NCBI GenBank assembly: GCA_030622125.1
Contig: JAUXGM010000056.1
Coordinates: 1 to 13,219 of the forward strand
Reading direction: 5' to 3'
Source of the DNA: a bacterium
Lineage (GTDB): Bacteria; AUK180
Length of the DNA stretch: 13,219 nt
The position numbers were made by a program, and so were the translations under genes. Under the pieces are notes generated by a model. The model ran no database searches. It was not told the origin of the DNA and saw only the letters and a list, made by a program, of their open reading frames with translations. Shown piece by piece: positions 1-6,737 of this stretch (positions are counted from its first letter, which is position 1; each line of letters opens with the position of its first letter).

Positions 1-22
1 GGGACACAGTCATTCTATTCCC
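1..22. repeat. possible fragment of a second GGGACAC-type repeat
   Basis: The window begins with GGGACAC, the same heptamer that forms the foot of the hairpin at 72-78. It ends this stretch with TTCCC, so GGGA at 1-4 could pair with TCCC at 19-22. The element would be cut by the window edge, and the pairing is weak. It may be part of a neighbouring repeat copy or a related family, but nothing else supports it. Confidence 0.25.
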
Positions 23-38
23 TTTGATTATATTGTTC

Positions 39-123
39 TCGGGTGGTCTATCGTTATCTAATGAAGAGTCCGGGACACACCTCAACTTTAAAAATCAGAA
101 AGTTGAGGTAATGTCCCTCTTTT
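39..123 (-). repeat. 85-bp REP-like element, left copy
   Basis: This 85-bp stretch matches the reverse complement of 13135-13219 with only three mismatches, all in its outer third (around 44, 48 and 62). Its core, 72-117, is a long imperfect palindrome. Read on the minus strand it lies 3' of the DUF498 gene, starting 43 bp past the stop codon. It enters with AAAAGAGGGACATTACC, exactly as the right copy follows the cyclase gene. Short extragenic palindromes with GGGACA/TGTCCC-like feet are known in many bacteria and are often mobilised by IS200-like (RAYT/Y1) transposases. No such gene is in this window, so membership of that class is an inference. Confidence 0.9.
72..117. other. long hairpin in the left REP-like element
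   Basis: GGGACA (72-77) pairs with TGTCCC (112-117), and ACCTCAACTTT (79-89) pairs with AAAGTTGAGGT (99-109). That gives 17 base pairs interrupted only by C78 opposite A110-A111, with a 9-nt AT-rich loop (90-98). In RNA it could end or stabilise the 3' end of the minus-strand operon transcript. No U-tract follows the stem in that direction, so it is not a typical intrinsic terminator. Confidence 0.85.
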
Positions 124-166
124 ATGGCTTTTCGGAGATTAATATTGTTTTTTACTAATCCCTGTA

Positions 167-520
167 TTAACATGTCAAATGGAATAAAGCGACTAAATTT
201 TTGGAACGTTCTATTGTTTCATTATAAACCTTCACAATATCATTAGAGTTCCCATAGAAAAATATTATATCATTTTTTTGAATCCAATCAAAGATCTCTT
301 TGTGTATCTTCATACGGTTATTAAAACCGCAGCCAACAATTAGATACCTGTAATTTGTAATATTTTTTTCCACTATTTCAATGTCTTTCAGTTGTAAAAG
401 ATGACCCTTTTCTCGCCTCCAGTTATCTATGATTTTGCCCGGTAATATGATCAGATCGTTTGCATGGATTTTTCCTTCCATTCTCATTTGTCCGAATTGA
501 TATAGCTCGATCTTTTTCAT
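167..520 (-). CDS. Mth938/DUF498 family protein
   Basis: This 117-residue protein fits the small single-domain Mth938-like family (DUF498/DUF598, PF04430), whose mitochondrial relative NDUFAF3 is a complex I assembly factor. The bacterial biochemical role is not established. Family features visible are the N-terminal YQFGQMRMEGK strand (7-17), DNWRREKGHLLQLKDIE (32-48), the glycine turn IVGCGFNNRMKI (61-72) and the closing VALFHLTC (110-117), a common ending in this family. Length is normal. The ATG follows AAGGAGG with 4 nt spacing, and that Shine-Dalgarno overlaps the stop codon of the gene before it (9 bp gap), so it is the last gene of the operon. No membrane segment or signal peptide is seen, so it should be cytoplasmic. 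No intrinsic terminator is seen between its stop and the REP-like element. Confidence 0.88.
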   Translation of the reverse strand: MKKIELYQFGQMRMEGKIHANDLIILPGKIIDNWRREKGHLLQLKDIEIVEKNITNYRYLIVGCGFNNRMKIHKEIFDWIQKNDIIFFYGNSNDIVKVYNETIERSKNLVALFHLTC

Positions 521-529
521 AGATCCTCC

Positions 530-1282
530 TTATAAAATAAAAAACATTACCATTTCTCCACATTGAGAACCATCTCTCCTGAAAGAAAAAAATTTTTCTT
601 TTTTACTATATGTGTCCTCTTTAACGGAATAATTTTTTTTTACATTACTTTTTTCCAAATCAAAGACAACGGCTTTTTCCATAGATAAATAATACTTGCC
701 TGTATTTTTTTTGTATATGGCTTCGGGAAAACCCGCTTTTTCGAATTCTTCTACAACTTCACTGCCAACCTTGTATGAATTTTGTTGTATATTCGGACCG
801 ATAACAGCTGTAAGGTCAGATACATTTTCACCAAGATACTGCATTTTTCCAATTGCTCTTCTTACAATATGCTTAACGATTCCGCTCCAACCGCAATGAA
901 ATATTCCGGCATACCTTTTTCCGTATATCAACAGAGGAAGACAATCTGCAAATTTCACTCCTAAAAATATTCCTTTTTGATCTGTGATCAAACCATCAAC
1001 ATCTTTTATTGTCGTATCTTTTTTTATCTTCCTATTTATTACGTATATACTTGAACCATGAATCTGTTCGGGAAAAACCATTGGACCGAAAAAGTGGAGT
1101 TTTTCTTTAAATATTATATAATTTTTCACTATATTTTCCTTTTTATCCCCCCGCCCGTAATAAAGATTTAAAGAAGAAAACTTTTCTTTTGATACACCGC
1201 CGCTGCGGGTTGTATATCCTGCTAATATCGATGTTTTGAAGAGAAAAACAGAGCCTTCGGCATCAACAGTTCGGCAAAACAT
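530..1282 (-). CDS. pgeF: YfiH/PgeF-family multicopper-type (laccase-domain) protein
   Basis: A 250-residue member of the YfiH/PgeF/LACC1 family (Cu-oxidase_4, formerly DUF152). Members have been reported as purine nucleoside phosphorylase, adenosine deaminase and methylthioadenosine phosphorylase enzymes and, in E. coli, as a peptidoglycan editing factor. Family motifs run in order: GYTTRSGGVS (22-31), PEQIHG (71-76), DGLIT (96-100), FADCLPLL (111-118), HCGWSG (129-134) and IGPNIQ (161-166). The expected metal/catalytic ligands H75, C114 and H129 are present. HCGW replaces the usual HAGW, and the C-terminal RRDGSQCGEM (235-244) departs slightly from the common GR ending. Its ATG lies inside the 3' end of the RelA/SpoT gene (20 bp overlap), preceded by AGGAG 8 nt upstream, so this start is well supported. 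It is probably cytoplasmic, and translation is probably coupled to relA/spoT. Confidence 0.92.
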   Translation of the reverse strand: MFCRTVDAEGSVFLFKTSILAGYTTRSGGVSKEKFSSLNLYYGRGDKKENIVKNYIIFKEKLHFFGPMVFPEQIHGSSIYVINRKIKKDTTIKDVDGLITDQKGIFLGVKFADCLPLLIYGKRYAGIFHCGWSGIVKHIVRRAIGKMQYLGENVSDLTAVIGPNIQQNSYKVGSEVVEEFEKAGFPEAIYKKNTGKYYLSMEKAVVFDLEKSNVKKNYSVKEDTYSKKEKFFSFRRDGSQCGEMVMFFIL

Positions 1283-3398
1283 TTGTTATGCTCCTATCCG
1301 CCAAAAAAACATCTTTTATTTTATTAATTACCCTTGAAGTATTTATATCAATATGAATATAACCGGAATTAATTTTTTCTGTTTTTGCGGGTAAAATAAT
1401 TTCTAAATTTTCGTAGAAACCTTCATATTCTTTGAGACCGTTCTCTAATAATTTTTTTACTTTTTTCATTGCCTTTTTTTTGTCAATGTCTTCCTTAAAA
1501 GAGAAATATATCTTTGTATTCCACTTTTTTGCTTTGTGATCCGTTGCCCATCGTAATTTTATTATATTCTTATTTTTTATGCTTTTGCAATCTTCTTTAT
1601 GTATTTCAAATCCGTTTTTTGTTTTTATGCCGACTATCGGTTCACCAAGCATAGGACAACAACAGAAGGCAAGAGAAAAATTTGAGATCTCTTTATTTGT
1701 TTTAGGAATTATTATCTTATACATAGATTGAAGTGGAATCTTGTCCATTATCGGTTCTTTTTTTATATGCTTAATATTGGTGGGGTATATATCTTTATAG
1801 ATAGTTCTAACAATATCATAAATTGGGGATTTCCTTTCCGATTGTTCAATATCAATTATACTTTTTGAAAGTACTTTTATGATCTCTTCGTTGCTATAAT
1901 AGTGATACAACCAATTTTTTATTGCTTTAAATGCTTCATGTGTTCGGACGCTCAGCAACCAATTTATTGCCGGATGTACCTCCGGTGATGTAATTACTGT
2001 TATCTGATCTCCATTTTGGAGGATTTCATCATAAGCAACCTTTACCGATCTCTTTTTTCCCGCTCTTAATACTTTTGCTCCCTTACAATGATTTGCCAGG
2101 TCCGTGTGTATCCTATATGCAACATCAAGAACAGTAGAACCATAAGGCAGAATTATTTTGTCGCCTGCCGGGGTAATAACATTAACACTTACAACATTTG
2201 AATTTAACCTTCTTGATTTCAAGACATTTGCAAGGGTATCGTAGATCTTACCGATATCTTGATACTGTCCGGTTTGAAATTCCCATCCTTTGTATACCGG
2301 GTGAGCTGCCGGTCCATACTCATTGTATGCTTCCATTTCATCCGTTTTAATCTGAATCTCAACATAAATCCCCAATTTGGGTTCCAATATATCTATGTGT
2401 AATGATTTATATCCGTTGGCTTTCGGTTTTTCTATGTAGTTTTTTTCTCTAATATAACTTGAAAATATTTTTTTTACAACATTTAGTGCCTGATAGCATT
2501 CTACCTCTCGGTCAACAATTATTTTTACTCCGAATAAATCATATATTTGATCTATTGAAACACCCGCTTGCTGCATTTTTCTATAAATTCCGTATAGACT
2601 TTTTTCTCTGTATTTAATGTCCATAATTTTGATTTTCTTCTTTTTTAATTCGTTGGTTATTTTACTTATTACATTTTTCTTTATATATTTCTCGGCACTT
2701 TGCGATTTAAATGTTTCATTTTTAAAGGTATAGAGTTCTTCATATAGTAAATGAGAAAATTCTTGTTTTTGGATCTTAAATGCTAAATTTTCCAATCTGT
2801 GTTTAACCTTCCATATATTTAATACATCGGCGAGGGGAATATAGATATCTAATGTTTCCTTTGTTTTTGCTCGCTGCTGCTGAGGAGATGTTGCCATTAT
2901 CGTTTCAATATTATCTATCCTATCCATAAATTTTATAAGAACTATTCGTATATCTTTTTGGGCAAACATTATCAATTTCAAAAGAGAGGTTGCTTCTTTT
3001 ATCATCTTTGAAACGGCTTTCTCCTTAAAATCATATTTAGTCAAACCATCAACCAAATAGGCAATATTATATCCGAATTGTTTTTTTATTTTTTCTATGG
3101 AAACAGTTGAATCTTCCACAATGTCATGTAAAAGAGCAGCAATTACCATCTCCTTATCATATATCTTATAATAAGTAACACATTTAATTGCAACTTTAAT
3201 TGAATGCAATGAACACGGTTCGGAGTTCATTCTATGCCGTGGTCCCAATACCCTTAGTAAAAAATGAACTGCCTGTCCGATCTGTTCACAATCGGTTTTG
3301 GGGATAGCAATTCCTCTTACATTTTGAATTGCATCAAAGATCAATTTTTTTAATTTTTCCTCATCAAAAAATTCATCTATTGCGTTATTATTTTTCAT
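1263..3398 (-). CDS. spoT: RelA/SpoT bifunctional (p)ppGpp synthetase/hydrolase
   Basis: At 711 residues this is a full-length RelA/SpoT homolog that makes and degrades the stringent-response alarmone (p)ppGpp. The N-terminal HD hydrolase domain keeps H65, HDIVED (91-96) and D159 in MDRIDN, so hydrolysis looks intact. The synthetase domain (about 235-370) has YREKSLYGIYRKM (263-275), D287 in IYDL, KANGYKSLH (326-334) and E347 in EIQIKT. The usual RXKD motif of bifunctional enzymes reads REKN (317-320). A TGS domain follows (about 404-470). Then come a helical region, a zinc-finger-type cluster (CCC 579-581, H600, C604) and a weak ACT-like C-terminus. Its ATG overlaps the rmlD end by 11 bp (ATGAAAAATAA), and AAGGA lies just upstream. 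The symbol spoT reflects the bifunctional architecture; rel would be equally valid. Confidence 0.96.
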   Translation of the reverse strand: MKNNNAIDEFFDEEKLKKLIFDAIQNVRGIAIPKTDCEQIGQAVHFLLRVLGPRHRMNSEPCSLHSIKVAIKCVTYYKIYDKEMVIAALLHDIVEDSTVSIEKIKKQFGYNIAYLVDGLTKYDFKEKAVSKMIKEATSLLKLIMFAQKDIRIVLIKFMDRIDNIETIMATSPQQQRAKTKETLDIYIPLADVLNIWKVKHRLENLAFKIQKQEFSHLLYEELYTFKNETFKSQSAEKYIKKNVISKITNELKKKKIKIMDIKYREKSLYGIYRKMQQAGVSIDQIYDLFGVKIIVDREVECYQALNVVKKIFSSYIREKNYIEKPKANGYKSLHIDILEPKLGIYVEIQIKTDEMEAYNEYGPAAHPVYKGWEFQTGQYQDIGKIYDTLANVLKSRRLNSNVVSVNVITPAGDKIILPYGSTVLDVAYRIHTDLANHCKGAKVLRAGKKRSVKVAYDEILQNGDQITVITSPEVHPAINWLLSVRTHEAFKAIKNWLYHYYSNEEIIKVLSKSIIDIEQSERKSPIYDIVRTIYKDIYPTNIKHIKKEPIMDKIPLQSMYKIIIPKTNKEISNFSLAFCCCPMLGEPIVGIKTKNGFEIHKEDCKSIKNKNIIKLRWATDHKAKKWNTKIYFSFKEDIDKKKAMKKVKKLLENGLKEYEGFYENLEIILPAKTEKINSGYIHIDINTSRVINKIKDVFLADRSITNVLPNC

Positions 3399-4233
3399 CT
3401 TTCCTTTTTAAAAATTCTCTTAATTGTTCTTCCCATGTTAACGGAGTAATATTTAAAGCATCGGCAAGTTTTTGATTGGAAAGAGAACTATTTTTCGGTC
3501 TTGTTGCCGGACGCTGAAGCCTTGCAGAAGATATCGGAGTTATGCCAAATGGAAGCTTTAATACCTTTTTCAGATATATCGCAAATTGATATCTTGTTAT
3601 ATTCGCAGAGGAAGTTAAATTGTAAATACCGGCTGGAATCGATTTTTCTATTGATTGTTTTATTATTTCCGCTGCATACCATGAGAATGTAGGATCTCCC
3701 CATTGATCGTTGATTATTTCAAGATCCGTATCTTTATAATTAGTAATGAAATCAAAGAGCGTTTTTCTTTTTTCCCCTATTAGCCAGGCGACACGGAAAA
3801 TCTTGTATTTTTTAGAAATTCTTTCAACATATTCTTCTGCCATAATCTTTGTATAACCATAGAAATTTATTGCCTTTCTGAAATCAGCTTCCTTATATTT
3901 CTCTCCTTTTTCTCCGTCAAAAACATAATCTGTGGATATGTGAATAAGTTCAAAATTATATATATTGGAAAGCCTTGCAAGTTCTTTGGCAGAAAAACCG
4001 TTTATCTTTAGTGCTTTTTCCTTCTCTTGCTCGGCAAGATCTACATTGGTCATTGCAGCGGTATTGATCAGGATATTCGGTTTGATATTTACAATAATCT
4101 TTTTAAATTGATCTCTCTTTTCAAGATCAAATGTTTTGGAATTAAAGGGAAATACCCTGAATTCTGATCCGAATACCCTTTCTATCTCACTTCCGAGTAA
4201 TCCCGTTGAACCGAGAACCATTATCTTTTTCAT
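3388..4233 (-). CDS. rmlD: dTDP-4-dehydrorhamnose reductase (RmlD)
   Basis: A 281-residue extended short-chain dehydrogenase that fits RmlD, the last step of dTDP-L-rhamnose synthesis for surface polysaccharides. It has the NAD(P)-binding glycine motif GSTGLLG (8-14), INTAAMTNVDLAEQE (56-70), STDYVFDG (100-107), the catalytic Y125/K129 pair in YGYTK, and the family's C-terminal RP...NSSLSNQKLADALNI pattern (241-262). Length is normal. None of the other rml genes is nearby, so the sugar pathway must be completed elsewhere; a related reductase acting on another nucleotide sugar is possible. It has no Shine-Dalgarno. TATAAT ends 5 nt before the ATG, with TTGAAA 17 bp further up, so transcription may begin at or beside the ATG. 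It is the first gene of the rmlD-spoT-pgeF-DUF498 run, 30 bp after the kinase stop. Confidence 0.92.
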   Translation of the reverse strand: MKKIMVLGSTGLLGSEIERVFGSEFRVFPFNSKTFDLEKRDQFKKIIVNIKPNILINTAAMTNVDLAEQEKEKALKINGFSAKELARLSNIYNFELIHISTDYVFDGEKGEKYKEADFRKAINFYGYTKIMAEEYVERISKKYKIFRVAWLIGEKRKTLFDFITNYKDTDLEIINDQWGDPTFSWYAAEIIKQSIEKSIPAGIYNLTSSANITRYQFAIYLKKVLKLPFGITPISSARLQRPATRPKNSSLSNQKLADALNITPLTWEEQLREFLKRKDEK

Positions 4234-4238
4234 AATAT

Positions 4239-4267
4239 ATTATAATAATTAATTGATTTTTTTTCAA
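4239..4267 (-). promoter_or_regulatory. sigma70-like promoter for rmlD, probably leaderless
   Basis: On the minus strand TTGAAA (4267-4262), a 17-bp spacer and TATAAT (4244-4239) form a near-consensus promoter. The -35 box overlaps the TGA stop of the histidine kinase. The ATG of rmlD begins 5 nt after TATAAT, so a start site 6-8 nt past the -10 box would fall on the start codon. AT-rich sequence raises the chance of a random TATAAT, but the spacing and the -35 match argue for a real site. Confidence 0.6.
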
Positions 4268-5874
4268 CCGGGTTCCGGTGCTAATGGAATGACAAAAGAG
4301 AATTTGCTTCCTTCTCCATATTTGCTTTCTACAAGAAATCTACCCTTATGCAATGTAATTATCTGTCTTGATATCGACAGACCGAGCCCGGTGCCGCCCT
4401 TTTTTCTTGTCAGTTTGTTGTCTACCTGATAGAAAAGATCCCATATCTTGTCAAGATCCTCCGCTTTTATTCCGCTTCCCGTGTCTATAACCGAAACCTG
4501 TAAATATTTTCCGCCGGTTGATGGTTTTTTATTATATTTCATGCTGTTTGTCTGCATTACTTCAAGTGTAATGGAACCTTTCTCCGTAAATTTCACGGCA
4601 TTCCCAATAAGATTAGTAATAACTTGTTTTATTCGAAGCGAATCAAAAAAACCTGCTGTTACAAAATAACGGTATTGAGTTATAAATTTCAAGTTTTTGC
4701 TCTTTATAAGCGGAATTGTCTCTTTTTCTATTTTTTCCATGAACTCTTTAATATTTTGTTCTTCTAATTTAATGGAAAACTTTCTTAGATCAACCTTTGA
4801 AATATCAATAATATCATTTATAAGTTTTAACAGATCTTTTGCCGATACCTCGACCGTAGTTAAACCTTCCATCTGTTTTTTATTGATATTTCCAAGTATC
4901 TTCGTTTGGATCAATTGCGTATATCCGATAATTGATGTTAGCGGCGTTCTTAATTCGTGAGATATCATAGAAACAAATTGGGTCTTCATTCTATTCGCTG
5001 TTTCCGCTTCATTTTTTGCTTTTGAAAGTTCTGTCATGGTTTCATTTAATGTTTCGTTGATCTCTTTATAGTTTCTATTTATGACCTCAAGTTCGGTAAC
5101 GGTGGCGCTCAATGTTTGATTGCTTACATTCAATTCATCCGTTTTTAAATTTACCTGTTTTTCGAGTTCTTCGTTCCAATTTTTTAGTTTCTGTGAATAA
5201 TCATGGATGTCTTTTCTCATTTTTTCAAAGCTTCGGGCAAGCATTCCTATCTCATCATTACGATTAATCTCTATTTTCTTTGTAAAATTTGTTTTGCCGA
5301 GAGTTGCTATTTCATTAGCAAGATGAATGATCGGCATAGTAAGCGAATCTATAAAAAAGTAGGCAAGGATAAAAACAATAAAACCGATTAAAATCAAGAA
5401 TCCGACGAAATAATTTCCATATTTACTAATCTCATCTTTCATTTTTTTTTGGCATAAGGTTATTGTAATATAGTTGTTCTTCTCTTGATTTATCGAAAAA
5501 CCGGGTCCTCCCAAACTGCTTTCGCCAATTATCTTTTCTTTTAATACGATATCTTTGTGCGTGCATTTTTCCGAATGATTCTCATAAATATAAAACACTT
5601 CTTCCCCTTTATATATCTCTATTTTTGAAATTACCTTGTTTTTCCTTAATTCCGCTAATGTATTTTCTACTGTTTTCTTATCATTTGCCCACAACGGAAA
5701 GTCAAGGGTATTACTTACATTTTTTAATGTGAATTTCATACTCGATACATATTCTTCCTTGATAATATTGAAACTGAATTTAAGAAAAAATACTGAGATA
5801 AATATAAATGTGATAAGCAGTATTGGAATAAGATAAAAGATAAGATGGGTTTTTATAGAAACAAATTTTTTCAC
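4264..5874 (-). CDS. membrane sensor histidine kinase (HAMP-HisKA-HATPase)
   Basis: A 536-residue inner-membrane sensor kinase. Two membrane segments (about 11-35 and 154-176) bracket a periplasmic domain of about 115 residues. That domain contains a DFPLWAND stretch (58-65), like the small Cache/CHASE-type sensors of other kinases. A HAMP linker follows (about 177-228), then a coiled coil (about 228-295) and HisKA with H306 in SHELRTP. The ATPase domain has N425 (NLIGNAVKFT), DTGSG (464-468) and GGTGLGLS (493-500). All catalytic motifs look intact. There is no receiver domain, so it needs a separate response regulator; the two at 8691-10633 in the same run are natural candidates. The start is GTG, overlapping the previous stop as GTGA, with no close Shine-Dalgarno, so it probably depends on translational coupling. 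The ligand is unknown, but the periplasmic binding-like protein just upstream could present it. Confidence 0.93.
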   Translation of the reverse strand: MKKFVSIKTHLIFYLIPILLITFIFISVFFLKFSFNIIKEEYVSSMKFTLKNVSNTLDFPLWANDKKTVENTLAELRKNKVISKIEIYKGEEVFYIYENHSEKCTHKDIVLKEKIIGESSLGGPGFSINQEKNNYITITLCQKKMKDEISKYGNYFVGFLILIGFIVFILAYFFIDSLTMPIIHLANEIATLGKTNFTKKIEINRNDEIGMLARSFEKMRKDIHDYSQKLKNWNEELEKQVNLKTDELNVSNQTLSATVTELEVINRNYKEINETLNETMTELSKAKNEAETANRMKTQFVSMISHELRTPLTSIIGYTQLIQTKILGNINKKQMEGLTTVEVSAKDLLKLINDIIDISKVDLRKFSIKLEEQNIKEFMEKIEKETIPLIKSKNLKFITQYRYFVTAGFFDSLRIKQVITNLIGNAVKFTEKGSITLEVMQTNSMKYNKKPSTGGKYLQVSVIDTGSGIKAEDLDKIWDLFYQVDNKLTRKKGGTGLGLSISRQIITLHKGRFLVESKYGEGSKFSFVIPLAPEPG

Positions 5875-6737
5875 TTTAGAAATGTTATATTTCCTTCTGC
5901 CGTATTTATAGAAAAATTAAAACTTTTAATAATGTGGTAATTCACAAAGACCTTATAGTTTTTTATCTTAATGTTGTTTACTTCTCCTTTTTTTATACCT
6001 CTTTTTACCGCTTTTACGGTCTCAATGCCCATAGAATAGTAATCGGGAATAATTGATAGGTATGCTCCGCATTTAACAAATCCCTTCGTTAATCCGATAA
6101 AAGGAATTCCTCTTTTGTATGTTAATTTTAGTATGTTATAGGTATTTTCCGGTGTGTAGATGCTGCTGTCATAAACCGCCATTACAACGTAATCTTTGGG
6201 AATATTAAGGTTCAATAGAACCTTTCCTAGATCTTTCTTTATAATCTTAAATTGCAGGTCTATTCCTTCTTTTCTCATAGTTCTCACATAGTCATCACTA
6301 TTTTTTTCATACCATTGCCGGCTGCATGGAATAATTACTCCTTTTATGTCCGAAAGAATTGCCTTCAGGATAAGTATTTTTCTATAACTATCTATCTTTG
6401 GTTCAACATAAATTATTCTTTCGGGTTCAAAAGAATATTTCTCAATATCATATACCACTAAGGCGACAACTCTTATATTCTCCGTATTTTCCTTTAAATA
6501 ATTGAGGGCTTTTTCTCCGATGGCAAAACAGATATTTTCTTTTTTATCAACAATCTCCAATTTATCGTTATCCATTCTCAAATCAATAATTTTATAACTC
6601 TTTAATTCTTTTTTTATCCCTTCCGTTACCTCATTAAAGAGATCATAATCAAAGGATGAAACGAGATAGATATTTGATCCATAAGCCGTAATAAACAATA
6701 AAACAAAAATAAGGACTGATACTTTTTTAAAATTCAT
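5871..6737 (-). CDS. periplasmic substrate-binding-like protein (ABC_sub_bind type)
   Basis: A 288-residue exported protein with an N-terminal signal peptide (KK then a hydrophobic stretch, about 6-18, with likely cleavage near AYGSN). The remainder fits a periplasmic binding protein fold of the ABC_sub_bind (PF04392) type. The clearest parts are the second lobe, with YKRGIPFIGL (207-216), GAYLSIIPDYYSMGIETV (224-241), and the ending KVFVNYHIIKSF (262-273). There is no ABC permease or ATPase in the window, so it is an orphan. It sits between a TonB-dependent receptor and a histidine kinase, overlapping them by 11 bp (ATGAATTTTAA) and 4 bp (GTGA). This suggests a co-receptor that delivers a ligand signal to the kinase rather than an uptake-only component. 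Ligand unknown. It has no lipobox cysteine, so it is probably soluble in the periplasm. No strong Shine-Dalgarno precedes the ATG. Confidence 0.72.
   Translation of the reverse strand: MNFKKVSVLIFVLLFITAYGSNIYLVSSFDYDLFNEVTEGIKKELKSYKIIDLRMDNDKLEIVDKKENICFAIGEKALNYLKENTENIRVVALVVYDIEKYSFEPERIIYVEPKIDSYRKILILKAILSDIKGVIIPCSRQWYEKNSDDYVRTMRKEGIDLQFKIIKKDLGKVLLNLNIPKDYVVMAVYDSSIYTPENTYNILKLTYKRGIPFIGLTKGFVKCGAYLSIIPDYYSMGIETVKAVKRGIKKGEVNNIKIKNYKVFVNYHIIKSFNFSINTAEGNITFLK

Noticed and set aside
72-117. Calling the terminal hairpin a classic Rho-independent terminator
   Set aside because: The stem is long and strong, but no T-tract follows the 3' arm in the direction of transcription. The sequence there continues with GGACTCTTC, and the stem is repeated as part of a larger conserved element.
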